Below, piece by piece: positions 52,991-63,013 of a stretch of 64,000 nt of DNA. The number at the start of each line of letters is the position of its first letter. Positions within the stretch are counted from its first letter, which is position 1. The DNA is from Citrobacter portucalensis. Its GTDB lineage: Bacteria; Pseudomonadota; Gammaproteobacteria; Enterobacterales; Enterobacteriaceae. The DNA is taken from positions 248,001 through 312,000 of the forward strand of contig NZ_MVFY01000003.1 in assembly GCF_002042885.1 (NCBI RefSeq), in the 5' to 3' direction. The notes beneath the pieces were generated by a model. It was not told where the DNA came from. It saw only the letters and a program-made list of their open reading frames with translations, and did no database searches. The position numbers and the translations under genes were made by a program.

Positions 52991-53039
52991 TCCACTTTTC
53001 CTTGTTGCGAAAGAGGCGGGTCGCCCCGCCTGCATGCCG

Positions 53040-53900
53040 TTAGTAAAGTGATGCTTTGCCGGTTGAACCGAACAGTTTCATTTTGTGGCGGATCACGTCC
53101 CGCGCGGCGCTAATGGCTTCCGGATAGATTACGTTCGGGTCCCACCAGGTTTCTTTCGCCAGGATTTCGCGGACTTTCTGGAAGTAGGCGTATTTCATAT
53201 CGCTGGAAATGTTGATTTTGCCAACGCCCAGCGTCACGGATTCGGCAATTTCCGCATCCGGGTTCGCGGAACCACCGTGCAGCACCAGCGGAATATCCAC
53301 ACGCCCGGCGATATCGCGCAGGATGTTCATTTGCAGCTCAGGCTGCATCCCTTTCGGGTAGATCCCGTGCGCGGTTCCAATCGCCACCGCCAGCGTGTCT
53401 GCACCCGTTCGGGCGATAAAATCCTCAGCCTGAGCAGGATCGGTATAAGTTACTTTCGACACGCCGCCTTCCACTGACGTCCCAGTCTGGCCAATCGTTC
53501 CCAACTCCCCTTCCACCGAAACACCTACCGCATGCGCCAGTTTGACCACTTCGCGGGTCAGCGCCACGTTCTCTTCATATGGTAGCAGCGAGCCATCAAT
53601 CATCACCGAGGTAAACCCACACTGAATCGCCCGCAGGACATGCTCAACCGAAGCGCCGTGGTCCAGATGCAGAGTAAAGGGAACCGGGCTGCGCAGGGTG
53701 ATATCACGGACATAGCTAAAAAACGCATCGCCGACAAAATCATGTTCGCTGGGGTGAATGGAGATAATCGCCGGGGTATTGGTCGCCTCCGCTTCTTCCA
53801 CTACTGCGCGTACAAAGCAGCTGTCCGCCACGTTGAATGCGCCGATGGCAAAACCGTGCTGACGGGTAGGTTGCAGTAATTCTTTCATCGAAACTAACAT
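53040..53900 (-). CDS. Class II ketose-bisphosphate aldolase (GatY/KbaY/Fba-like), first copy
   Basis: 286 residues. Zinc-dependent TIM-barrel aldolase: AIGAFNVADSCFVRAVVEEA at the start, PFTLHLDHGASVEHVLRAIQ with catalytic Asp and zinc His, VEGELGTIGQTG, LAVAIGTAHGIYPKG (second zinc His), IPLVLHGGSANPD (third zinc His) and KINISSDMKYAY for phosphate binding. All metal ligands are intact. Size fits tagatose/fructose-1,6-bisphosphate aldolases, but no GatZ/KbaZ partner is present. The HGGSA variant replaces the common HGGSG. Confidence 0.87.
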   Translation of the reverse strand: MLVSMKELLQPTRQHGFAIGAFNVADSCFVRAVVEEAEATNTPAIISIHPSEHDFVGDAFFSYVRDITLRSPVPFTLHLDHGASVEHVLRAIQCGFTSVMIDGSLLPYEENVALTREVVKLAHAVGVSVEGELGTIGQTGTSVEGGVSKVTYTDPAQAEDFIARTGADTLAVAIGTAHGIYPKGMQPELQMNILRDIAGRVDIPLVLHGGSANPDAEIAESVTLGVGKINISSDMKYAYFQKVREILAKETWWDPNVIYPEAISAARDVIRHKMKLFGSTGKASLY

Positions 53901-53980
53901 GTTAATTCTCCAGTTTCAGGGTGTAGAAAGCCCTGCCAGTGCGTCATCGCAGAGGCATAGAAGGCGTTACAGAAAATGAA

Positions 53981-54832
53981 TCAGGCTTTGCCGATAGCGC
54001 CGCTGGCCTGCAGGTACGGAATAATGGCTTCCTCGCAGGCCTGTTCCATCAGGGCCAGGGCATCAACGAGTTCACCGGATGTGTCGCGACACAGGGTATG
54101 CAGTAGCGCAGCCTTTCCGGCTTCGAAAACCGCCGCACCAACGTTTATCTTGGCGACACCAAACGTCGGACAGCGCTGTAGCTGGTCAAACGGCGTCCCG
54201 CTGCCGCCATGCAGCGCCAGCGGCACCGTTGATAACCGGGCTATTTCCTCCAGCCGCTGGAAATCAATAGCAGGAGTGATACCCGGCGCGTACATGCCGT
54301 GTGCCGTACCCACCGAAACCGCCAGCAAATCGATCCCGGTCTGTTGGATGAAGGGTTCCACGTCGGCGGCCTGGGTCATCAAATCAGCGTTAGCGGCGTG
54401 GTCATAGCACGGAGCATCGGCCAAATGACCCAGCTCGCCTTCCACGCACAGAGAAACGCTGGCTGCAAGCTCAACCACCGCCCGGGTCTGGCGAATGTTC
54501 TCCTCCAGCGCAAAGGCGGAGGCGTCGATCATTAAGCCGCTGAATCCGGCGCGAAAAGCCTGGCGAATGCGTACAGGATCCTTTCCATGATCCAGCGCCA
54601 GCGCGACCGGTACCGAGGCTTCCTCTGCCAGCGTTTTGACCACCGCTGCCGCTATCGGGGCCGGAAAATGCTCCAGATGCCCCTGATACAAATTCAGGAT
54701 GATGGGCGCACGGTGTTTCTCCGCCACTCGCACCGCTGCGCGGGCGCTTTCCAGGTTCATACAGTTGATGGCCAGCAGCGCGTACTGTTCGCGCCAGGCT
54801 TTGGTCACCATGCTTTTCATATCGGCAAACAT
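53981..54832 (-). CDS. Class II ketose-bisphosphate aldolase, second diverged copy
   Basis: 283 residues, ATG with GGAGG 5 bases upstream. Same fold and ligands as its neighbour: ALLAINCMNLESARAAVRVA, VALALDHGKDPVRIRQAF, GLMIDASAFALEENI, VEGELGHLADAP, LAVSVGTAHGMYAPG, LALHGGSGTPFDQL and KINVGAAVFEAGKAAL. Overall it is clearly diverged from the first copy, so the two probably differ in substrate stereochemistry or form a hetero-oligomer. It lies 11 bp after the EIIC gene and 80 bp before the first copy. Confidence 0.86.
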   Translation of the reverse strand: MFADMKSMVTKAWREQYALLAINCMNLESARAAVRVAEKHRAPIILNLYQGHLEHFPAPIAAAVVKTLAEEASVPVALALDHGKDPVRIRQAFRAGFSGLMIDASAFALEENIRQTRAVVELAASVSLCVEGELGHLADAPCYDHAANADLMTQAADVEPFIQQTGIDLLAVSVGTAHGMYAPGITPAIDFQRLEEIARLSTVPLALHGGSGTPFDQLQRCPTFGVAKINVGAAVFEAGKAALLHTLCRDTSGELVDALALMEQACEEAIIPYLQASGAIGKA

Positions 54833-54843
54833 ATGGCCTCCGG

Positions 54844-55935
54844 TTATTCCAGGGTGAAGGTGATTTCTTCGTCTTTCAGCTTTTGATCGCTGAGTTCGTC
54901 AAACTCTTCATCACGCTCGGTTACCGGTTTCTTCCACAGCGACAGCATGACGCCACAAATCACCGTACCGATCCCCAGCGCCAGGCAAAACAGCAGCGGA
55001 TGCGTAAAGAGCGGAACCACAAACATGCCGCCGTGCGGTACCGGGCTTTCGACACCCCACACCATAATCAGGCCACCCGCAATCGCCGAGGCCACCACGC
55101 AGGAGCCCACCACGCGCAGCAGGTCGCGCGCCGCAATCGGAATAACCCCTTCGGTAATCATGCAGATCCCCATCGGGAATGCAGCCTTCAGCGCCTCACG
55201 TTCCGCACGGGTGTACTTGTGACGCGTCAGCAGGAAAGAGAGCGTAATGCCAAATGGAGGGATCATCGAACCAACAAACTTCACCGCTTCCGGACCGTAC
55301 ACGCCGCTGACCAGCATGCCGTCAGCAAACAGCGACATGGTTTTATTCACCGGCCCACCGAAGTCGAATGTCGCCATCGCACCGAGGATAGCGCCCATCA
55401 GAAAGCGGGATCCGCCCTGCATGGACTCCAGCAGATGAATCAACGCGTCCTGCAGCCAGGCAATCGGCTTGCCAATCAGCGTCATCATCAACAGGCCGCC
55501 GATAACGGTACTCAGTACCGGCAGCACCATGATGGGCATCAACCCCTGCATCGACTGCGGCAAACGGATATAGCGCTTGAGCAGCAGGACGGTATAACCG
55601 ACCAGAAATCCGCCCAGCATCCCACCGATAAAACCGGTATGAATTTCTCCGCAGACGAAGCCGACAATCAGACCCGGCGCGAATCCCGGACGGTCAGCAA
55701 TGGAGTACGCAATCGCCGCACTAATCAGCGGTACGATTAACCCCATCCCCCAGCCGCCAATCTGGTTGAGCATCCAGGGAATAGTTCCTGTTTTTTCACC
55801 GACGTTAGTGCCGCCAAGTATTTGCCCGAGAGCAATACAGATCCCGGCGGCGACAATTAACGGGATCATCCACGAAATTCCCGTTAATAAATGTTTTTTT
55901 ATTTCCTGAGATAGCGGAATTTTATTTTCACTCAT
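54844..55935 (-). CDS. PTS fructose-type EIIC permease
   Basis: Membrane channel component of a phosphotransferase system, 363 residues, with a strong GGAGGGG ribosome site. About nine or ten hydrophobic segments. Fructose-family features: LLTGISWMIPLIVAAGICIA at the start, FAPGLIVGFVCGEIHTGFIG, FLVGYTVLLLKRYIRLP, AMATFDFGGPVNKTMSLFAD (a conserved fructose-IIC stretch), FPMGICMITEGVIPIAARDL and SPVPHGGMFVVPLF. The sugar is unknown but likely a hexose or pentose ketose or aldose. Adjacent EIIB and EIIA genes complete the system. Confidence 0.9.
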   Translation of the reverse strand: MSENKIPLSQEIKKHLLTGISWMIPLIVAAGICIALGQILGGTNVGEKTGTIPWMLNQIGGWGMGLIVPLISAAIAYSIADRPGFAPGLIVGFVCGEIHTGFIGGMLGGFLVGYTVLLLKRYIRLPQSMQGLMPIMVLPVLSTVIGGLLMMTLIGKPIAWLQDALIHLLESMQGGSRFLMGAILGAMATFDFGGPVNKTMSLFADGMLVSGVYGPEAVKFVGSMIPPFGITLSFLLTRHKYTRAEREALKAAFPMGICMITEGVIPIAARDLLRVVGSCVVASAIAGGLIMVWGVESPVPHGGMFVVPLFTHPLLFCLALGIGTVICGVMLSLWKKPVTERDEEFDELSDQKLKDEEITFTLE

Positions 55936-55961
55936 GTGAAACCCCTCCAGAATGAGGAACG

Positions 55962-56282
55962 CTACTGGTTATTATTAACTAATGATTTTTCAACCTTTTC
56001 AAGAAACTGAATGGGCGATTTTATGACGATTTCAGTTTTTACTCGCACAATGCGTTTGTTTGAAAATCTCTCCTCCCCTTTTATTTTTACATCGACAGCA
56101 AGAATCACGACATCAGCCGCAGAAATATCTTCTGTCAGCAGTTCGTTTTCTGTGCCAATGGTGCCCTGGGTTTCAACTCTTATATTATGACCAAGCGCTT
56201 TGGCACCTTTAATTAACTTCTCACGGGCAATATAGGTGTGCGCAATACCCGCCGTACAGGCGGCAACACAAACAATATTCAT
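55962..56282 (-). CDS. PTS fructose-type EIIB component
   Basis: 106 residues from the ATG with GGAG 7 bases upstream; four extra codons in frame were rejected. Small cytoplasmic phosphocarrier: VCVAACTAGIAHTYIAREKL holds the phosphorylated cysteine (common form CPTGIAHT; here proline is replaced by threonine), followed by GHNIRVETQGTIGTENELLT and ISAADVVILAVDVKI, family signatures. Receives phosphate from EIIA and passes it to the sugar in EIIC. Confidence 0.9.
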   Translation of the reverse strand: MNIVCVAACTAGIAHTYIAREKLIKGAKALGHNIRVETQGTIGTENELLTEDISAADVVILAVDVKIKGEERFSNKRIVRVKTEIVIKSPIQFLEKVEKSLVNNNQ

Positions 56283-56301
56283 AACATGCTCCACATTTTA
56301 T

Positions 56302-56772
56302 TTAGCAGACATTGGATTCAGCATATTGGCTAAAAAGCTCAATAATTTTTTGTGGACTACTTTCAACTAATAGTTGTTCAATAATGTCGTCATCTGCCAA
56401 CGCGCCAGCAACCTGCGAAAGCAGACGAATATGGGTGGTGTTTTGATCTTCAAGACGTACGGCAAACAGAATAATGCAGCGCACGTTGCTGCCGTCCAGG
56501 GTTTCCCAGGGAATATCCTGGCGGGTACGCCCAATCGCCAGCGTGGTATTGACCACCGCCGAGGATTTCCCGTGCGGGATCGCAATATGGTTTTCGAAGC
56601 CGGTCGAGCCTTCTGACTCACGTTGCCAGACATCCTGAATAAACGTTTCGCGACAGCTAATTGCTCCATCTTTTTGCAGAATATCCGTCAGTTCCTCAAT
56701 AGCCTCCGTTTTGCTTGTAGCCTTCATGTCCAAAATAACGCGATTTGTATTGAGTATTTTCGTGATGTCCAT
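56302..56772 (-). CDS. PTS fructose/mannitol-type EIIA component
   Basis: 156 residues from the ATG; a TTG one codon earlier is possible. PtsN-like fold with AIEELTDILQKDGAIS, the phosphorylated His in GFENHIAIPHGKSSAV near residue 70, and LFAVRLEDQNTTHIRLLSQV. It accepts phosphate from HPr and feeds EIIB. It lies 26 bp after the regulator and 19 bp before EIIB. Confidence 0.92.
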   Translation of the reverse strand: MDITKILNTNRVILDMKATSKTEAIEELTDILQKDGAISCRETFIQDVWQRESEGSTGFENHIAIPHGKSSAVVNTTLAIGRTRQDIPWETLDGSNVRCIILFAVRLEDQNTTHIRLLSQVAGALADDDIIEQLLVESSPQKIIELFSQYAESNVC

Positions 56773-56798
56773 CAATCATACCTCATGGAGTTCAGACA

Positions 56799-58352
56799 TT
56801 AATTTTCAACGACCAGCGACGTCGCCCGATGTAATTTTTCCGTAATAACCGTTTCTGTTACCCGCTTAATATCCGCATCATTGAAGAAGGCAGTGACATA
56901 CACGACCGGCATGGCAACCGCGGGTAAATTAATCGTCGATACCACCAGTTCAATATCGTCCGTCAGTACAGTGGGCAGGCTGCCTGCCGACACCACGCCG
57001 ACGATAGTCCAGTCCGGAAAGGCGCGTAGAATACGGCTTTTGAGTAAGTGAGAAGTGCCGATACCCGTTGAACAGACCAGTAGTACGCGTTTACGCGCTA
57101 TCTGACGCTCCATTGCAGCCTGAAAATGCACGGTTAAATATCCCACTTCATCTTCCGACACGGCCCGCTCGCCCCAACCGCTAAACACCCGATTCACCGC
57201 ACATTGGGTCAGACGCCACACGTCCTGCAACTCGCCTTTGATATCCTCCAGCAGCGGATTACGAATGCGGATCTGGTAGTTCAGTCGGTTAATCAGCGGC
57301 TTAATGTGGATCAGCAATCCGTCATACAGCGCCGTGTCCTGGCTAAGATCGCTGTCGACCATCTCGGCGAAGGTGGCAATCAACCGATGGGTAATCAAAC
57401 GCGCTTCGTCGCTGGAGTGCATATGACCAATCACGCTCACGTCATTATGCTCTTCAATCACCACACCCGAGGAGATAATGTATTGATATATAAACCAGAC
57501 TTCGTCTTCCGGCAGCGGGTGGGCAATGCGTTTTTCGATATGCTGAATCATGCGACTGGCAATGGAAAATATGTTCTCATCACAGGTAGAGATGCTCTCT
57601 TCTTTTCTCGGAAGCGCATTGCCCCGCGTGATGCGGTACATCATGATCAGAATATGGGTAAAGATATTGACGTAATAAGGCTCGCCGAGCGACCAGCACA
57701 GGTCGTTCTCCATTTCCTGCAATAACGTCTGGACAAATAAAACGTCTTCTTCGCCAAAGTAATGCACTAACGCTTTATAACTGCCCGGATCCAGGCGTGA
57801 ATAAATCACGCTGCCGGGTTCATTATGGTTAATCACACCGTTAATCAGCGACGCCATCGCCTGGCGCACACCGCTCTCGCTGCCTTCAATGTGCGTGCCG
57901 CTCTGACTACGAATCAACGACAGGCCCAACGGGGTAATCCAGGATTCAATTACTTTCAGATCGTTAACAATCGATGCGCTACTAATGAAATAACGTTCGG
58001 ATAATTTACTGATCGACGTTTCATGCGGCGTTTCGCTTAATAATTGTGAAGCTATCTTGACTCGCCGTGAATTATTCATCATGCCGTCAGCATCATCACC
58101 CTCCGTTCCTAATAACTGGTCCATATATAAAAGGTCTGTAATATTATCAGCACTTAATATCACCCCAGCACCAGCACGTTTATCGATGGCTATTTTCCAT
58201 TCTGATAACCATGGTTCCAGTAAGCGCAGATCGCGCTGCACAGTTTTCTCTGAAACAGATAAATATTCGGCAATTTTCAGCAGCGTGACATATTCCTTCT
58301 TAGACAGAAGAAATTTTAATAATCTGTTTTGTCGCGAGGTAATCATTTGCAT
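56799..58352 (-). CDS. PRD-domain transcriptional regulator of the PTS operon
   Basis: 517 residues; ATG 58352, with an ATG two codons later also possible. Domains: N-terminal winged helices (about 5-65, ITSRQNRLLKFLLSKKEYVT; second HTH about 105-140, ISKLSERYFISSASIVNDLK); two PTS regulation domains (about 190-400) with phosphorylatable histidines, for example YVNIFTHILIMMYRITRG and ATFAEMVDSD; and a C-terminal EIIB-Gat-like domain with the cysteine loop RVLLVCSTGIGTSHLLKSRI. This is the MtlR/LicR-type activator plan, not a BglG-type antiterminator. No separate EIIA domain. First gene of the operon. Confidence 0.9.
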   Translation of the reverse strand: MQMITSRQNRLLKFLLSKKEYVTLLKIAEYLSVSEKTVQRDLRLLEPWLSEWKIAIDKRAGAGVILSADNITDLLYMDQLLGTEGDDADGMMNNSRRVKIASQLLSETPHETSISKLSERYFISSASIVNDLKVIESWITPLGLSLIRSQSGTHIEGSESGVRQAMASLINGVINHNEPGSVIYSRLDPGSYKALVHYFGEEDVLFVQTLLQEMENDLCWSLGEPYYVNIFTHILIMMYRITRGNALPRKEESISTCDENIFSIASRMIQHIEKRIAHPLPEDEVWFIYQYIISSGVVIEEHNDVSVIGHMHSSDEARLITHRLIATFAEMVDSDLSQDTALYDGLLIHIKPLINRLNYQIRIRNPLLEDIKGELQDVWRLTQCAVNRVFSGWGERAVSEDEVGYLTVHFQAAMERQIARKRVLLVCSTGIGTSHLLKSRILRAFPDWTIVGVVSAGSLPTVLTDDIELVVSTINLPAVAMPVVYVTAFFNDADIKRVTETVITEKLHRATSLVVEN

Positions 58353-58385
58353 TATTTACCCTTATTACATACCAGATTAAATATC

Positions 58386-58511
<126 letters not shown>

Positions 58512-58755
58512 AAGAAGCATTGATGCTCCACGTGTAATCCGTGATGATAAATATAAGAGGACTACGATGCGCCAACAATACTAAATCGTGTCCTGTATTC
58601 CGGACAGAAATAAGACAAAAACGGGAAATAGTGAAATATTTACGGCGCAGATCACATTTTTCGTGGGATTCAGAGTGATATCGCTCGCAAATATGGGGAG
58701 ATAAAAATTTAATTCAGGATGTTTTGGATTTTCAGATCTGGAATGCTGCTCGCAG
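58512..58755. other. Gap between ERIC and REP upstream of the PTS operon
   Basis: About 244 bp with no convincing gene. The frame at 58581-58796 on the minus strand runs through the REP palindrome and has no ribosome site, so it is not real. No clear promoter for the operon was identified. Confidence 0.4.
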
Positions 58756-58797
58756 CGTGGGCCGGATAAAACGCATTGCGTCGCCATCCAGCCCACG
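58756..58797. repeat. REP element after yicI
   Basis: CGTGGGC and GCCCACG arms around CGGATAAAACGCATTGCGTCGCCATCCA, with the REP core GGATAAAACGCATTGCGTCGCCATCC. It is 11 bp past the yicI stop. Confidence 0.82.
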
Positions 58798-58808
58798 TTG
58801 AGATTTAC

Positions 58809-61127
58809 TTACAGGGTAATCGTCAGCACATCCGCATCCGGCGTGACAACCGTTCCCCACTCACTGCCCACAGATGAGCCGCCCTTCACGCCGCTAACCT
58901 GCGTAATATTACGCAGACACAGCGTCCAGTTGCGCGCTTCGCCACTTCCTTGCACGGTGATGGTATTACCCGTGCGCGTCGCCTTCAGCGTGAAGATAAC
59001 CGAACCGTCAGCCGCCGGGACTTCACAAATCGCCTCCCGACCCTCCTGCAGATGGAACAGCTGGAACGCCGTCCCTTCGTGCCAGGCGTAGTCCGGCTTC
59101 TGGTTGTTGCAGCCCAGCGCCAGCAGTGTATTGTCGCGCACATAAACCGGCAGACTCAGGAAGTCATGCTGCTGCTTATGCCAACGGCTGCCCACCACCT
59201 CGTCGTTACGCCACAGATGCGTCCAGCGTCCTTCCGGCAGATAGAACTGCACATCACCCGCCTCGCTAAACACCGGCGCAACCATCACGCTATCGCCCAG
59301 CATGTACTGGCGGTCGAGATAATCACATGCCGGATCGTCCGGGAACTCCAGCATCATTGCGCGCATCATCGGCGTTCCGAGTTCATTGGCGCGCGCCGCT
59401 TCGCGATACAGGTATGGCATCATGCGGCATTTTTGCTCAGTGAAGTAGCGCACCACATCGCAGGATTCATCATCGTACGCCCATGGAACACGGTAGGATT
59501 TACTACCGTGCAGGCGGCTGTGGCTGGAGAGCAACCCAAACGCACACCAGCGCTTGTAGACGTGCGCCGGGGCGGTATTCTCAAAGCCGCCAATATCGTG
59601 ACTCCAGAAGCCAAAGCCGGACAGGCCGATGGACAACCCGCCACGCAGGCTTTCGGCCATCGATTCATAGTTGGCATAGCAGTCACCGCCCCAGTGCACC
59701 GGAAACTGCTGCGCGCCGACCGAGGCCGAACGGGCGAACAGCACGGCCTCTTCTTCACCGACGGTCTCTTTCAGCACGTTCCATACCAGTTCGTTGTAGA
59801 TGTACGCATAATGGTTGTGCATTTTCTGCGGATCGGCACCGTCAAACCACTTAACGTCAGTAGGAATGCGTTCGCCAAAGTCAGTTTTGAAGCAGTCAAC
59901 GCCGATATCCACCAGACCTTTCAGCTTGTTGGCATACCACTCGCAGGCTTCAGGATTGGTAAAGTCATAAATCGCCAGGCCCGGCTGCCATTTATCCCAT
60001 TGCCACAGGGAGCCGTCCGGGCGCTTGAGCAGATAACCTTTCTCTTTCAGTTCATTGAACAGCGGGGATTTCTGGCCGATATAGGGGTTTATCCATACGC
60101 AGACCTTCAGCCCTTTCTCTTTCAGGCGGCGGATCATGCCTTCCGGGTCAGGGAAGGTCACCGGATCCCACTCAAAGTCGCACCACTGGAAGGCTTTCAT
60201 CCAGAAGCAGTCGAAATGGAAGACGTGCAGCGGCAGATTGCGCTCGGCCATCCCATCGATAAAACTGTTCACCGTCTCTTCATCGTAATTAGTGGTGAAC
60301 GATGTAGTCAGCCACAAACCGAATGACCAGGCTGGCGGCAGCGCCGGACGACCGGTAAAGCGGGTATAGCGATCCAGCACCGCTTTCGGCGTAGGGCCGT
60401 CGATGACGAAATATTCCAGATACTCGCTTTCAACGCTGAACTGCACTTTTGACACTTTCTCAGAGCCAATTTCAAACGACACGCACTGCGGATGGTTTAC
60501 CAGCACGCCGTAACCACGGTTGGTGAGATAAAACGGGATGTTCTTGTAAGACTGCTCGGTACTGGTGCCACCATCGCAATTCCATGTTTCCACCGTCTGG
60601 CCGTTACGTACCAGCGCAGTAAAGCGCTCGCCCAGACCGTACACTGTTTCGCCAACGCCCAGATCCAGGCGTTCAAACATATAGTTTTTCCCGCTGTTGG
60701 TGTCCTGCACGTAGCCGTTATTTTTCAGCTGGCTGCCGGTAATACGTTCGCCGTTACGCAGGAAATCCAGCGACCAGAACTCACCTTTAGTGACCCGCAC
60801 GCTCAAATTACCGCTTTTCAGTTCGGCAAATTCAGCGGTGTTTTGTATCTCTACGTTGACGTCCTGCAGCACGTTCAGCGAATAGTGCGGACCGTTATTC
60901 AACGCGCCCTGGAAATGTTCCATACGCACACCCACCACGCCTTCCTGTGGCGAGAAAAAGCGCAGGGTGAAGAGTGGAGTATCCAGTTGCCAGGTACGTT
61001 CACGCACATCGCGCGGCGCAACGTAGACAATCATCTCGTTACCCTGTTGCTCGACCTCGAATACCTGAATCGGGTGAGTTAAATTCAGGCCAGGCTGCGT
61101 CAGCCAGTTTCCGTCGCTAATTTTCAT
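58809..61127 (-). CDS. yicI: Alpha-xylosidase YicI
   Basis: GH31 cytoplasmic enzyme releasing alpha-linked xylose from xylo-oligosaccharides such as isoprimeverose. 772 residues from the ATG, as in E. coli; twenty upstream codons in frame were rejected. Features: N-terminal beta-sandwich, then the catalytic barrel with [39 protein letters not shown], the nucleophile Asp in [16 protein letters not shown] (about 416) and the acid/base Asp in [20 protein letters not shown] (about 482). It follows yicJ by 10 bp. Confidence 0.97.
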   Translation of the reverse strand: MKISDGNWLTQPGLNLTHPIQVFEVEQQGNEMIVYVAPRDVRERTWQLDTPLFTLRFFSPQEGVVGVRMEHFQGALNNGPHYSLNVLQDVNVEIQNTAEFAELKSGNLSVRVTKGEFWSLDFLRNGERITGSQLKNNGYVQDTNSGKNYMFERLDLGVGETVYGLGERFTALVRNGQTVETWNCDGGTSTEQSYKNIPFYLTNRGYGVLVNHPQCVSFEIGSEKVSKVQFSVESEYLEYFVIDGPTPKAVLDRYTRFTGRPALPPAWSFGLWLTTSFTTNYDEETVNSFIDGMAERNLPLHVFHFDCFWMKAFQWCDFEWDPVTFPDPEGMIRRLKEKGLKVCVWINPYIGQKSPLFNELKEKGYLLKRPDGSLWQWDKWQPGLAIYDFTNPEACEWYANKLKGLVDIGVDCFKTDFGERIPTDVKWFDGADPQKMHNHYAYIYNELVWNVLKETVGEEEAVLFARSASVGAQQFPVHWGGDCYANYESMAESLRGGLSIGLSGFGFWSHDIGGFENTAPAHVYKRWCAFGLLSSHSRLHGSKSYRVPWAYDDESCDVVRYFTEQKCRMMPYLYREAARANELGTPMMRAMMLEFPDDPACDYLDRQYMLGDSVMVAPVFSEAGDVQFYLPEGRWTHLWRNDEVVGSRWHKQQHDFLSLPVYVRDNTLLALGCNNQKPDYAWHEGTAFQLFHLQEGREAICEVPAADGSVIFTLKATRTGNTITVQGSGEARNWTLCLRNITQVSGVKGGSSVGSEWGTVVTPDADVLTITL

Positions 61128-61137
61128 CGTTGGTTCC

Positions 61138-62520
61138 TTAGTTCTGTAATTCTTTCGTCGAAAAATCCTGCTGATTGCGGTGCGCACCCTGAGCCAGCTG
61201 ACTCATGATTTCCGTCAGATACGGCGTTTTCAGGGTATAGAAGCGTTTGGCAATCACGGCACTCAACAGGTAACAAATAGCCGGGACAATCGTGAACAAT
61301 GCGATAATGATGCTAATGGTGGCGCTGTTCTGGGTTTTCGCTGCGGCATCGTAACCGCCGCCCGCCAGCATCCAGCCGATCATCGCCCCGCCGAGCGCCA
61401 GACCCAGCTTGAGCACGAACAGCGTGCCCGCGAAGCTGATCCCCGTCAGACGTTTTCCGTTACACCACTCGCCGTAATCAACGGTGTCGGACATCATCAC
61501 CCACTGGATTGGCGTCACGAGCTGATGCAGTACGCCAATCACGAAGATGAAGGCGAACATGGTGAGATTTGCGTGCATCGGCACAAAGAACATTGCCAGA
61601 CTGACGACCGCCAGCAGGGCGTTCGTCCACCAGAAGATGCTGACTTTGCATTTCCAGTCAGTCAGCGGTTTTGCCAGCGCAGAGCCGATAAGATTGCCGA
61701 CGCAATAGGTGGTGAGGAAGGCGACAAACACTTCCGGGGTACCCAGAATCCAGGTGACGTAATACATCATCGCCCCGCCGCGAACGCAGACGGCAAGGAT
61801 GTTGAGGATGGTCAGCAGGCCGACGATACGCCATTGGTCGTTCTGCCAGATGTCGCGCAGGTCTTCACGCATTGAGTTGCTGCTCGGCGGCGCTTCCACG
61901 CGTTCTTTGGTAGTGAAGAAGCAAAACGCCAGCATCAGGAACGCCACAACCGAGAGCACGGCAATCCCGCCCTGGAAGCCCAACGCTTTATCTTCGCCGC
62001 CAATCAGATTCACCAGCGGCATCATCAGCACGGTGGAGAGCATGCCGCCCGCCGTCGCCAGCACAAAGCGCCATGACTGCAGGGAGATACGCTGCGTTGG
62101 GTCATTGGTTATCACACCGCCCAGCGCGCAGTAGGGAATATTCACCACGGTATAAAGCAGGGTCAGCAGCGTGTAGGTGATTGCGGCATAAATCATTTTG
62201 CCGTGCAGGCTGAGATCCGGCGTGCTGTAGGCGAGCACACAGACCAGACCAAATGGCAGAGCGCCAAACAGCACCCACGGGCGGAATTTCCCCCAGCGCG
62301 AACGGGTGCGGTCGGCGAGCAGTCCCATGCAAGGGTCTGAGATAGCATCCAGCGCGCGAGCCAGTAAGAACATCGTGCCGACAAAACCGGCCGGGATACC
62401 AAAAATATCGGTATAGAAGAACATCATATATAACATAACGTTATCAAAGATGATGTGGCTGGCGGCATCGCCCATGCCGTAGCCAATCTTCTCTTTAACG
62501 GACAAAATCTCACTTTTCAT
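61138..62520 (-). CDS. yicJ: GPH-family xyloside:cation symporter YicJ
   Basis: Twelve-helix inner-membrane carrier, 460 residues. Glycoside-pentoside-hexuronide family features: [20 protein letters not shown] at the N-terminus, [20 protein letters not shown] followed by [17 protein letters not shown], and [20 protein letters not shown] in the second half. It probably imports alpha-xylosides that YicI hydrolyses. First gene of yicJ-yicI; the ATG is preceded by AAGGATG. Confidence 0.95.
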   Translation of the reverse strand: MKSEILSVKEKIGYGMGDAASHIIFDNVMLYMMFFYTDIFGIPAGFVGTMFLLARALDAISDPCMGLLADRTRSRWGKFRPWVLFGALPFGLVCVLAYSTPDLSLHGKMIYAAITYTLLTLLYTVVNIPYCALGGVITNDPTQRISLQSWRFVLATAGGMLSTVLMMPLVNLIGGEDKALGFQGGIAVLSVVAFLMLAFCFFTTKERVEAPPSSNSMREDLRDIWQNDQWRIVGLLTILNILAVCVRGGAMMYYVTWILGTPEVFVAFLTTYCVGNLIGSALAKPLTDWKCKVSIFWWTNALLAVVSLAMFFVPMHANLTMFAFIFVIGVLHQLVTPIQWVMMSDTVDYGEWCNGKRLTGISFAGTLFVLKLGLALGGAMIGWMLAGGGYDAAAKTQNSATISIIIALFTIVPAICYLLSAVIAKRFYTLKTPYLTEIMSQLAQGAHRNQQDFSTKELQN

Positions 62521-62810
62521 TACGCATCCTTGTTAGCACTTTCACACGCACTGATACCGGTTACAGTTCTTGTAAACCATCCCTGTGAGCGCGGGTATTC
62601 CGATATCTCGTTATCAAATTACGATTCTTGTTTTCTGTGATCAGAGTAGCGTCAAAAAATGTGTCTAAGTGTAAGTAATGGATTTTGCGGGGATTTATTT
62701 GAAACTGGTCATGGTATGGAGAAACGGAAGTTAAAAAAGTGAGTGAGGGGGTGTGGAAACGTTTGGAAGTAGCTATAATGCGCCCCGCCTCCATGTAGCA
62801 ATCGAGGCGC
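62521..62810. promoter_or_regulatory. yicJ/selC intergenic region with the selC promoter
   Basis: 290 bp. A perfect TATAAT (62774-62779) lies 31 bp before selC, followed by the GC-rich discriminator GCGCCCCGCC typical of stable-RNA promoters; the -35 is weak. No sharp yicJ promoter or operator was found on the other strand. Confidence 0.7.
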
Positions 62811-62905
62811 GGAAGATCGTCATCTCCGGTGAGGTGGCTGGACTTCAAATCCAGTTGGGGCCGCCAGCGGTCCCGGGCAGGTTCGACTCCTGTGATCTTC
62901 CGCCA
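62811..62905 (+). tRNA. selC: tRNA-Sec (UCA anticodon)
   Basis: 95 bases, the unusually long selenocysteine tRNA. The acceptor stem GGAAGATC pairs with GATCTTCC and ends in encoded GCCA. The anticodon stem-loop contains CTTCAAA with anticodon TCA, and the long variable arm reads TTGGGGCCGCCAGCGGTCCCGG. Only a few bases differ from E. coli selC. The 3' half is a known integration site for genomic islands in enterobacteria, and accessory DNA follows directly here. Confidence 0.99.
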
Positions 62906-63013
62906 AAATTCTCATATCATCCCAGCCATTTGCCATATATTCTCAGCATATGCATGCTTTTATAATTCTCGCCCACAATATCTATTTTCATTTATGATTA
63001 ACGAGAATCCCAT

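Noticed and set aside
54883-55740. 285-codon open frame on the plus strand
   Set aside because: Antisense to the PTS EIIC gene; Gln-, His- and Arg-rich translation typical of an antisense frame.
58581-58796. 71-codon frame upstream of the PTS operon
   Set aside because: Runs through a REP palindrome and has no start signals.
58950-60326. 458-codon open frame on the plus strand
   Set aside because: Lies wholly antisense to yicI, has no family features and mirrors its codon bias.
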